Assembly (NCBI GenBank): GCA_020631045.1
Contig: JAHDHZ010000023.1
Location: 1 to 38,866 of the forward strand
Length of the DNA: 38,866 nucleotides
Direction of reading: 5' to 3'
DNA from: Flavobacteriales bacterium
GTDB taxonomy: Bacteria > Bacteroidota > Bacteroidia > Flavobacteriales_G > JALEGO01
Both the position numbers and the translations under genes were made by a program. Of this stretch, positions 9,459 to 17,587 are shown in pieces. The notes under the pieces were generated by a model, which was not told where the DNA came from, searched no databases, and was given only the letters and a program-made list of their open reading frames with translations. Each line of letters begins with the position of its first letter. Positions within the stretch are counted from its first letter, which is position 1.

Positions 9459-10050
9459 TTACAAAAAAGAAGAATTCTACAACTCAAAAACAACCAAGTC
9501 AATTGCTGAGCATTTCAAACAAATCATCGGTTTAATTGGTGAAGACTCAAAAAGAGAAGGGCTTTTAAAAACTCCAGAGCGCGCCTCAAAAGCCATGCAG
9601 TTTTTAACTCAGGGGTATGATCAAAATCCAGAAGAAATCTTAAAATCTGCCATGTTTAAAGAAGACTATAGTCAAATGGTATTGGTTAAAGACATTGAGG
9701 TGTATTCTTTGTGTGAGCATCATATTTTACCTTTTTTTGGAAAGGCCCATATTGCCTATATTCCAAATGGGCACATTGTCGGGTTGAGTAAACTCCCTAG
9801 ATTGGTCGATTGCTTTTCTAGAAGACTACAAGTTCAAGAACGCTTAACTGATCAAATTACAGATGCGATAAATGACACACTCAAACCACTAGGTGTTGCT
9901 GTTGTAATTGAGGCTAAGCATATGTGCATGCAAATGAGAGGTGTACAAAAACAAAACTCAGTTACCACAACTTCTGCTTTCAAAGGAGAGTTTTTAAAAG
10001 ACACCACACGAAAAGAATTTATTAGGTTAATTGGCGCAAAACTTCATTAA
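9451..10050 (+). CDS. folE: GTP cyclohydrolase I
   Basis: [73 protein letters not shown]. Overlaps the PTPS stop. Confidence 0.96.
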   Translation: MANYKKEEFYNSKTTKSIAEHFKQIIGLIGEDSKREGLLKTPERASKAMQFLTQGYDQNPEEILKSAMFKEDYSQMVLVKDIEVYSLCEHHILPFFGKAHIAYIPNGHIVGLSKLPRLVDCFSRRLQVQERLTDQITDAINDTLKPLGVAVVIEAKHMCMQMRGVQKQNSVTTTSAFKGEFLKDTTRKEFIRLIGAKLH

Positions 10051-10937
10051 TGAGTAAAACAGCATATGTATTTGTGGGCCAAGGAGCTCAAAAAACAGGA
10101 ATGGGCCTTGAGCTTTACCAAAATTTTGAGCAAGCCAAAGCTATTTTTCACCAAGCTGATGAAATTCTAGGTTTTGAGCTTTCTAAAATCATGTTCAAAG
10201 GCACTGATGAACAACTCAAACAAACAAAAGTGACTCAACCTGCTATCTTTACATATTGTGTTGCAAAAATGCTCTGTCTATCAAAAACAAATCCGAGTGC
10301 TGTAGCTGGTCATTCTTTAGGTGAATTCACTGCTCTTGTGGCCTGTAAGGCTATTGAGTTTGAAGATGCTTTAAAGCTCGTACAAGCAAGGGCTCTAGCC
10401 ATGCAAAAAGCCTGTGAAGAAAACCCTTCAACCATGGCGGCTATACTAGGGCTTGAAGATGGTATTATTGAGCAAACATGCAAGAACATAGATCAAATTG
10501 TTGTTGCAGCCAATTATAACTGTAATGGCCAAGTTGTGATCTCAGGCACGCACAAGGGTATTGATCAAGCTTGTGAAGAATTATTGTCAAAGGGTGCTAA
10601 AAGAGCTTTGAAGCTGAATGTCTCTGGAGCATTTCATTCCCCTTTAATGCTAGGTGCAAAACAAAGTTTAGAAGCGCAAATCAAGCAAACTGTTTTTAAA
10701 GATCCGATCTGTGAGATCTATCAAAATGTTGATGCAAAAGCAAATTCTAATGCAAAGAGTATCCAGAAAAACTTAATTGATCAATTAACCAGCGCAGTTA
10801 AATGGAAGCAGAGCATTGAAAATATGATAGCTCAAGACATCACAAATTTCACAGAAATTGGTCCTTCTAAAGTACTTTCTGGAATGATCAAAAAAATTGA
10901 TCGGCAGGTTACTACTACTCAACTAGAAATTCATTAA
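10050..10937 (+). CDS. fabD: Malonyl-CoA:ACP transacylase
   Basis: YVFVGQGAQKTGMG, AVAGHSLGEFTAL, LQARALAMQKA-like motif, SGAFHSPLM, EIGPSKVLSGMIKK. Confidence 0.95.
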   Translation: MSKTAYVFVGQGAQKTGMGLELYQNFEQAKAIFHQADEILGFELSKIMFKGTDEQLKQTKVTQPAIFTYCVAKMLCLSKTNPSAVAGHSLGEFTALVACKAIEFEDALKLVQARALAMQKACEENPSTMAAILGLEDGIIEQTCKNIDQIVVAANYNCNGQVVISGTHKGIDQACEELLSKGAKRALKLNVSGAFHSPLMLGAKQSLEAQIKQTVFKDPICEIYQNVDAKANSNAKSIQKNLIDQLTSAVKWKQSIENMIAQDITNFTEIGPSKVLSGMIKKIDRQVTTTQLEIH

Positions 10938-11683
10938 AGGGTTTTGTTTAAAATCTGAGGCTGCTGAACCAATTCTTGAAAAAGAGGCAATTTTCTCACA
11001 TAATTTGTGAGCTCTACATGATTTAAGTGATGGCAATCTGATCCCACAAAGTCATACATTTTTTGTTCTACCATGTACTCAGCAGCTTTTTTAACGCCTG
11101 GGCCATAATGCTCGGTCAAAGAATTTGTATTAAGCTGAAAGAGCACTCCTTTATCTTTTAAGGCGTGAAAGTGATCATAGTTGACATGCCAATAAGGATA
11201 GCGTTCGACATGCGCCAAAACAGGCCTGTAGCCCTTCACCTGCATTTCAAAAATAGCTTTGTGCAATAATTTAGGTTCATTGATAAACGAGAGTTCAAAC
11301 AACACCATATTCTCTGAAAAAGTAAGAATGTCATCTTTTTCTAATAAACTCATAAAATGTTCATCTAAATAGTATTCAGATGCTGCTTCAACTTCAATAT
11401 CAATAGACTGTTTTTTAAGCTCGCTTTTCAATGTTTTTAGTCCATCTAAAATAATCTTAGAACTATTCTTATAATAGTCATACATGATGTGCGGAGTGGT
11501 AATGATTTTTTGATATCCCATTGCTTTTAACTCAGAGATCAACTCAATAGATTGCTGCATGTTTTGAGCCCCATCATCAATACCTGGAATCAGATGAGAA
11601 TGCACATCAGCAAATAACACCTGCATGTCTACGGGAGCTAAAAGTCTTGGCTTTTTTTGAAAAAAACGTCTAAATAGTTGCAC
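10934..11683 (-). CDS. CpsB/CapC-type PHP-domain tyrosine-protein phosphatase
   Basis: FADVHSHLIPGIDDGAQNMQQSIELI, ITTPHIM, PVLAHVERYPYW, VGSDCHHL. Confidence 0.88.
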   Translation of the reverse strand: MQLFRRFFQKKPRLLAPVDMQVLFADVHSHLIPGIDDGAQNMQQSIELISELKAMGYQKIITTPHIMYDYYKNSSKIILDGLKTLKSELKKQSIDIEVEAASEYYLDEHFMSLLEKDDILTFSENMVLFELSFINEPKLLHKAIFEMQVKGYRPVLAHVERYPYWHVNYDHFHALKDKGVLFQLNTNSLTEHYGPGVKKAAEYMVEQKMYDFVGSDCHHLNHVELTNYVRKLPLFQELVQQPQILNKTL

Positions 11684-11685
11684 GG

Positions 11686-12231
11686 CTACGAAGATGTGAC
11701 TTTTTTAAAAAAAGAAAAAGCCACATTGCCATATTGTTTTTGATTTTGAAAAAAATCAAACTGTTCAAATGATCTTTTTGAGCTATGTTCAAGAATAAAC
11801 AAGTTAGAAGCACTCTTTAAAAGATGAGTGCACACATTGTCAATCAACTGATCGTAAGAAGCAAAATCATATGGTGGATCAGCAAAAACTAAATCAAAAT
11901 CTAAAGGCTTAGATGTATATTTTAAAGCATCTTGACAGACTACAGAAAGCCCATCAAAATTTAATTGCTCTTGAGCTGTATGCTTAATAAACTTTAAGCT
12001 TTTAAAATGCTGATCAACACAAGTTACTCTACTTACACCTCTTGATATAAACTCATAAGAAATATTACCTGTTCCTGAAAATAAATCAAGTATTGAAAGC
12101 CCATGAAAATCTATTTGATGCATCAATACATTAAACAAGCCCTCTTTAGCAAAATCTGTAGTAGGTCGTGCTGGTAAGTTTTTTGGCGCAACAATGCGTT
12201 TAGATTTATATGTTCCTGAGATAATTCTCAA
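11686..12231 (-). CDS. rsmD: 16S rRNA (guanine966-N2)-methyltransferase
   Basis: MRIISGTYKSKRI...RPTTDFAKEGLFNVL...LDLFSGTGNISYE...LVFADPPYDF. Confidence 0.93.
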   Translation of the reverse strand: MRIISGTYKSKRIVAPKNLPARPTTDFAKEGLFNVLMHQIDFHGLSILDLFSGTGNISYEFISRGVSRVTCVDQHFKSLKFIKHTAQEQLNFDGLSVVCQDALKYTSKPLDFDLVFADPPYDFASYDQLIDNVCTHLLKSASNLFILEHSSKRSFEQFDFFQNQKQYGNVAFSFFKKVTSS

Positions 12232-12232
12232 T

Positions 12233-12928
12233 TTAATTACTCATTTGCATATGAAAAAACTGATTGAATTCTTGCACTCTGACTCTTTTAAAATAATGCT
12301 TTAAATCAGCATGTTCTTCTTTAAAATCAGACAAATAATTCAACAACAAGCATTCTAGAGTTGATCGATCTACTTGTAATTGTTTCTGCACTGCTAAAAC
12401 ATAATACACCACATCTTGCGGAGATTTGTAATCAAAAGAATTAACCAGTTCTATCAGGCCATTCTTTTTTTGAAATATTTGAACGACAGAAGGCGTTTTC
12501 AATACAATTAAACCCTGTGAAGATTTTTGAGCCAACAAATATTCAATAATCAATGCAGCAGCACTTTTTTTATACGCTACTGGTAAAGTATCAATAGTTT
12601 CATAAAATTGTTGATGAAAATTAGTCAACAAAACTGATTTTAAGCTGGGTAATTCTTCTGAAATAATTTCTAGAGCATCAGAGCCGAAAGTAGTTTGCCA
12701 GACTTCTTGTAAAGAATACTGATCTAACAGTAACTTAGGGGCTAAAACAAAATAATTAGGCACATAACAAAGGGCAGATTTTGAACTAGTTGATACTTTT
12801 TGTTTTAAAAAAGCTTGTTGAGATGATAAATCTGCATGAACCTCACGCTCAAAACTCTCTCCCTTAAGCTTGCCTTCGGCAGTTTGCCCTAAAAAATGTG
12901 TGTTGTGAGAAGAAACAACAAGCTGCAT
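12233..12928 (-). CDS. DUF3822-like protein
   Basis: Conserved Bacteroidetes gene position directly upstream of rsmD; ALCYVPNYFVLAPKLL. Family assigned by recall and context. Confidence 0.6.
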   Translation of the reverse strand: MQLVVSSHNTHFLGQTAEGKLKGESFEREVHADLSSQQAFLKQKVSTSSKSALCYVPNYFVLAPKLLLDQYSLQEVWQTTFGSDALEIISEELPSLKSVLLTNFHQQFYETIDTLPVAYKKSAAALIIEYLLAQKSSQGLIVLKTPSVVQIFQKKNGLIELVNSFDYKSPQDVVYYVLAVQKQLQVDRSTLECLLLNYLSDFKEEHADLKHYFKRVRVQEFNQFFHMQMSN

Positions 12929-12937
12929 GTTGCTGTG

Positions 12938-13705
12938 TTATTCCCAGTTTCCGTTCAAACCAGGATCTTGCGTTGAACCAAATTTCAAATCTTTGAAAGA
13001 AGCATAAAAATTCTTACTCCACTCAGGAAACACCTCTTCATTAGGCGCTACAACCTCTAGAGTTTTTACTTTTAAATTATTTTTTTCAACCTCTCCAGCA
13101 GTCATTCTAAATTTCTTTTGGTCTGTTGTAGGAATATACTCTAATGAATCTACCGAAACACTATGGTCTCTTGTGCTCATGTATTTATCATTAAAAATAC
13201 TCGACTTAGCAGAAATCATTTTCACTTCTTTTTTATAGTATCCCCCATCGATGGCTTCTTGCTCAGTCATTCCATCAGGAATATTTCCTACAGCTTTCAT
13301 TACAGGCACCTGCCCCTGAGCAATAAATGCATTCAAAGAATCAAATGAAACAGCATACTTTCTATTCACACTTTTGTAAGCCTTTTGAGCTTCTCTAATG
13401 TCTTTTAGTCTTTGGGTAATTTTTAAAAAACGTTCTTTTTTCACCTTCTCAAAAGCCAAAGGCTCTTGAATTGAGTTGTAATCTAAAAAAGAGAACAACC
13501 CCGCAGCCAAAGCAGCAAAAACGGTAATGGCAATTTTACTTGATTTTGTCAAACTCGTATTTTGAGCTAAAAGCACGATGATTCCTGCCAACAGAACCAT
13601 AAATCCACCCAGCTTAAACAACATATTTTGATCATACATAAAGGCATAACCAAGAAGAATTAAAGCAATTAAAATCAATGAAATGGGAAAAAGAGCTCTT
13701 TGCAT
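12938..13705 (-). CDS. Membrane protein of unknown function (N-terminal TM helices, C-terminal soluble domain)
   Basis: Three hydrophobic segments at the N-terminus. The ORF's TTG start (13726) lies within a TACTTTTG promoter box, so ATG 13705 is preferred. Confidence 0.65.
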   Translation of the reverse strand: MQRALFPISLILIALILLGYAFMYDQNMLFKLGGFMVLLAGIIVLLAQNTSLTKSSKIAITVFAALAAGLFSFLDYNSIQEPLAFEKVKKERFLKITQRLKDIREAQKAYKSVNRKYAVSFDSLNAFIAQGQVPVMKAVGNIPDGMTEQEAIDGGYYKKEVKMISAKSSIFNDKYMSTRDHSVSVDSLEYIPTTDQKKFRMTAGEVEKNNLKVKTLEVVAPNEEVFPEWSKNFYASFKDLKFGSTQDPGLNGNWE

Positions 13706-13723
13706 ATCTGGGAAATTTTTAAT

Positions 13724-13731
13724 CAAAAGTA
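13724..13731 (-). promoter_or_regulatory. Bacteroidetes -7 box for the membrane protein-DUF3822-rsmD-cpsB operon
   Basis: Minus strand TACTTTTG, 18 nt upstream of ATG 13705. Confidence 0.5.
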
Positions 13732-13767
13732 ATACTTTTTTCGTAATACTAACCCATCATATTTTAC

Positions 13768-13775
13768 TAGGTTTG
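13768..13775 (+). promoter_or_regulatory. Bacteroidetes -7 box for the FAD oxidoreductase
   Basis: TAGGTTTG, 5 nt upstream of ATG 13781. Confidence 0.55.
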
Positions 13776-13780
13776 TGCAC

Positions 13781-15121
13781 ATGTCAAAGCATATCGTCAT
13801 TATAGGAAACGGAATCGCTGGTGTGAGTGCGGCCAGAGAAATCAGAAAACACTCTGATTTTAAGATTACCATCATCTCTGAAGAAACCAAATACTTTTTT
13901 TCAAGAACAGCCTTGATGTACATCTATATGGGGCATATGCGCTTTAAAGACACTCAACCCTATGAACCCTCTTTTTGGATTAAAAATAAAATAGAACTTA
14001 TTCAAGACCGCGCTTTGAGTATTGATTTTTCAAAGAAAAACATCGCTCTTAAAAACAATTCAAGCGTTACTTACGACAGTTTGATTTTAGCTACCGGTTC
14101 AAAACCTAACAAATTTGGCTGGAAAGGCCAAGACCTCAAAGGTGTGCAAGGCTTATATAGTTATCAAGATCTTAAATTACTTGAAGAAAACACTAAAAAA
14201 GGCATCAACAGAGCTGTCATAGTCGGTGGAGGACTCATCGGCATAGAGCTTGCCGAAATGTTACACTCCAGAAATTACCCTGTTACATTTTTAGTTAGAG
14301 AACAAAACTTTTGGGGCAATGTGCTTCCCAAAGAACAATCTGAAGTCATTGTCAAACACATGATAGACGATTACCATATTGATTTGAAATGCTCTACTGA
14401 ACTTGACGAGATTCAAGCAAATGATCACCAAAGAGTCACATCCATCACGACTAAATCGGGCACAAAAATCGACTGTGAATTGGTAGGACTGACTGCTGGA
14501 GTTTCTCCGAACATTGATTTTTTACGATCGACTAATTTAAAGGTCAACAGAGGCATTCTGGTTGATGAATATTTGCAAACCAATATTGAAGATGTTTATG
14601 CCATAGGCGATTGTGCAGAGTTTGTAAAGCATCCAAAAACTGACAGGCGCAACATTGAGCAAGTTTGGTACACTGGCAAAATGATGGGGCTGACTGTAGG
14701 CAAAACCATCAGTGGTCAAAAAACTTCCTATCAACCAGGACATTGGTTCAATTCAGCCAAATTTTTTGACATTGAATACCAAACCTATGGATGGGTATTT
14801 GCTCAGCTACAAGCCCATCAAGAAAAATTTTTCTGGAAGCACCCTGAGAAAAACATCAACATCTACATGGTTTTTGATAAAGCTTCCCGAAAATTTATTG
14901 GCATCAACACCTTTGGTTTAAGACTCAGACACGAGCTTTTTGACAGATGGCTTACAGAAAAGCGAACCATAGATTACATTCTTGAGCATTTGAAAAGCGC
15001 CAACTTTGATCCTGAATTCTATGCTACCCAAGAAGCTTCAATCATCAATGCATTCAACAAACAGTTTAACACCAATCTCTCTGTGAAAGCCAAAAGCTGG
15101 AAATCAATTTTAAATTTCTAA
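13781..15121 (+). CDS. NAD(P)/FAD-dependent pyridine nucleotide-disulfide-type oxidoreductase
   Basis: IVIIGNGIAGVSAAREIR, LILATGSKPN, AVIVGGGLIGIELAEML, VYAIGDCAEF. ATG 13781 preferred over GTG 13775. Confidence 0.88.
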   Translation: MSKHIVIIGNGIAGVSAAREIRKHSDFKITIISEETKYFFSRTALMYIYMGHMRFKDTQPYEPSFWIKNKIELIQDRALSIDFSKKNIALKNNSSVTYDSLILATGSKPNKFGWKGQDLKGVQGLYSYQDLKLLEENTKKGINRAVIVGGGLIGIELAEMLHSRNYPVTFLVREQNFWGNVLPKEQSEVIVKHMIDDYHIDLKCSTELDEIQANDHQRVTSITTKSGTKIDCELVGLTAGVSPNIDFLRSTNLKVNRGILVDEYLQTNIEDVYAIGDCAEFVKHPKTDRRNIEQVWYTGKMMGLTVGKTISGQKTSYQPGHWFNSAKFFDIEYQTYGWVFAQLQAHQEKFFWKHPEKNINIYMVFDKASRKFIGINTFGLRLRHELFDRWLTEKRTIDYILEHLKSANFDPEFYATQEASIINAFNKQFNTNLSVKAKSWKSILNF

Positions 15122-15125
15122 TCTC

Positions 15126-16688
15126 ATGCACTTCATTCAAAAAATCGGAATATTCGTCTTTCTCATTGCCCTTGGCATTTTTACGGCCAGCTCTTTTTTG
15201 GGTAATTTCTATTTTGAACAAGGCCAGCTTAAAAGTCAAATCAATGCAAAGGTTTATGAAAATATTGGTCCAGAGCTCGAAAAAGCTATAGAAAATCAAT
15301 TGTTTTCAGGTACAGCAACGGCCATTCAAACCATCAGTTCAATATACAATAAGGCCAATGCCAAATTCATCGAAAACCAAGAGTGGGATAAAAAAATGCA
15401 TCAAAGTGCCAATGAATTTGCCTTTGGTTTGCTACAAAAAAATGCTGTTGGTGTATTTGTCACAAACCCTTGGTTAATGTTTTTACTCACCTTTGGGCTA
15501 GGCATTTTAGGAGCACTACTCTACATCGTGCCTACCGTTTATACCTTGGGGCCTGCAGGCATTAAAAACAATGGCCTTTTTCAATCTTCAGCTACCTATA
15601 GAGGATTTATTGGCTATACTGCTTTCATCTATTTAGTAGGATTTTATATCGTGCTATACTTTGCCCCTGCATATCTAACCAATCAGATTAAAATTGTTGA
15701 TCCTATCAGTAAATCTTTGAGTGGCAACGATGCTGGTCAGTGGTTTTTATATGGCTTTCTATACTGTGTTGTAATGAGTGTGATGGCTATTAAGATGTAC
15801 ATCAAGTACCGCCACAACATGTACCAAATTATAAGAACTACTAGTGTGTTATTTTTTCAAATTGCTTTTGCGTTTTTGATTCCTGAAATTTTGATGCGCT
15901 TAAACATGCCGTATTACGACTTTAAAAACGCTTGGCCCTTAGATTATGATTTCTTTTTTGATTGGAACATCAACAGTTTGATGGCTTCTGGAAAAATGGG
16001 CATTTTCATGTTGTTTTGGGGCATATTAATGGTGGTGGTCATTGTGCCTGTAATGGTCTATTTTTTTGGCAAGCGTTGGTATTGTTCTTGGGTGTGTGGA
16101 TGTGGAGGCTTAGCTGAGACCTTGGGTGACCCTTACCGTCATTTGTCTAACAAGAGCCTCAATGCTTGGAAGATTGAGCGCTATTTGATTCATGGCGTAT
16201 TGGTCTTTGCTTTTATTATGACGGGCTTTACGCTGTATTCATTTTTTACCAGCAAATCTTCCATTTTAGGCATTCAGACTTATTCATTACAATCTACTTA
16301 TGGATTTTTGGTTGGATCTATTTTTTCAGGGGTCATTGGCACAGGGTTTTATCCTGTTTGGGGCAATCGCGTTTGGTGTCGGTTCGGGTGCCCTCTGGCC
16401 GCTTACATGGGACTGGTTCAACGCTTTAAATCGCGTTTTAGAATTACCACTAACGGTGGTCAATGCATTTCTTGTGGAAATTGCTCAACCTATTGTGAGC
16501 AAGGCATTGATGTGAGAGCTTATGCCCAGAAGGGGCAGAATATTGTGAGAAGTTCGTGCGTGGGTTGTGGCGTATGTGCAGCGGTTTGTCCAAGAGGCGT
16601 TCTAAAACTTGAAAATGGTCCTGAGCAAGATCGCATTAATGATGATCCCATTATGATTGGATCAGGCAAAGCAGAGCTTAGGGCTTGA
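15126..16688 (+). CDS. Membrane 4Fe-4S protein (NapH/NosR-C-terminal/CcoG-like polyferredoxin)
   Basis: Multiple TM helices; WYCSWVCGCGG, VWCRFGCPLAAYMG, CISCGNCSTYCEQGIDV, CVGCGVCAAVCPRGVL. Confidence 0.85.
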   Translation: MHFIQKIGIFVFLIALGIFTASSFLGNFYFEQGQLKSQINAKVYENIGPELEKAIENQLFSGTATAIQTISSIYNKANAKFIENQEWDKKMHQSANEFAFGLLQKNAVGVFVTNPWLMFLLTFGLGILGALLYIVPTVYTLGPAGIKNNGLFQSSATYRGFIGYTAFIYLVGFYIVLYFAPAYLTNQIKIVDPISKSLSGNDAGQWFLYGFLYCVVMSVMAIKMYIKYRHNMYQIIRTTSVLFFQIAFAFLIPEILMRLNMPYYDFKNAWPLDYDFFFDWNINSLMASGKMGIFMLFWGILMVVVIVPVMVYFFGKRWYCSWVCGCGGLAETLGDPYRHLSNKSLNAWKIERYLIHGVLVFAFIMTGFTLYSFFTSKSSILGIQTYSLQSTYGFLVGSIFSGVIGTGFYPVWGNRVWCRFGCPLAAYMGLVQRFKSRFRITTNGGQCISCGNCSTYCEQGIDVRAYAQKGQNIVRSSCVGCGVCAAVCPRGVLKLENGPEQDRINDDPIMIGSGKAELRA

Positions 16689-16707
16689 CAGATATTGTTT
16701 AAGCTGC

Positions 16708-16715
16708 TAACTTTG
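16708..16715 (+). promoter_or_regulatory. Bacteroidetes promoter for the YwqK-like gene
   Basis: TTG (16685) - 20 nt - TAACTTTG (16708..16715), 7 nt before ATG 16723. Confidence 0.55.
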
Positions 16716-16722
16716 CAGAGCA

Positions 16723-17511
16723 ATGAAAAGATTGTTGTGCATAGTTTCTCTTTTTTTACTCTTGCCTTCTTTCACTGAAGATCCGGGTTTGTGTGAGGCA
16801 AAACGCGTTGCTAAATATTATCAGAACAATGTGATTGGTTCTGAAGGATTTGAAAAATGTGGCGTGAAAGTATTGAAGTGGAAATACTATTATGAAGATG
16901 GCACTTTAAAATCTGAAGGCACTTATGACAACGGCAAAAGAGATGGTGCGTGGAAGCTCTATCATCCCAATGCGAAACTCAAAAAAGAGGGCAGCTACAA
17001 GAATGATTTGAAGTATGGTTTATGGAAACGCTACAACCGCAAAGAAGAATTGGTTGAACAAGGTAGTTTCAAGCATGACATCAAAGTTGATGCCTGGAAA
17101 ACGTACTACAATGCTGATCGTCTGGCGAGCGAAGGCAGTTATGATAAAAAAGGGTTGAAAATTGGCTTTTGGAAGTTTTATTTTGAGAACGGCAAGCTCA
17201 AAGCTGAAGGAAATTACGAGAAAGGCAAGCGCTCAGGTAAATGGACACGCTACTATAAAAATGGCTTCAAATGTGAAGAAGGAGCATTTGTCAATGGATT
17301 AAAACTTGAAGTTTGGAAAGAATTCGACAAAAGAGGGGTTTTAAAACGTGAATTGTCTTACAACAAAAAAGGCATTGCTACGGGCTATTGCAGAGAATTT
17401 CATCCGAACGGAAAACTCAGGGCTGACGGCAAACTCAAAGGAGGCAAAAAAGTAGGCACCTGGAAAGTCTACGACGTCTTAGGACAAGCTAGAAAAGTTG
17501 CCAACTTTTAA
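16723..17511 (+). CDS. YwqK/MORN-like repeat exported protein
   Basis: Signal peptide and about eight ~23-aa repeats such as YYEDGTLKSEGTYDNGKRDGAWKLYHPNAKLKKEGSYKND. Confidence 0.85.
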   Translation: MKRLLCIVSLFLLLPSFTEDPGLCEAKRVAKYYQNNVIGSEGFEKCGVKVLKWKYYYEDGTLKSEGTYDNGKRDGAWKLYHPNAKLKKEGSYKNDLKYGLWKRYNRKEELVEQGSFKHDIKVDAWKTYYNADRLASEGSYDKKGLKIGFWKFYFENGKLKAEGNYEKGKRSGKWTRYYKNGFKCEEGAFVNGLKLEVWKEFDKRGVLKRELSYNKKGIATGYCREFHPNGKLRADGKLKGGKKVGTWKVYDVLGQARKVANF

Positions 17512-17587
17512 AAATCTATTTAAACTACTGTAACAAAACCTTGTTTTTTACGTCTAAAGAAGCTAAACACACAAGTTTCTTTAAACA

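Noticed and set aside
16723-17511. Toxin-antitoxin system based on YwqK antitoxin-like repeats
   Set aside because: No adjacent toxin candidate; the repeat family is widespread and the protein has a signal peptide.
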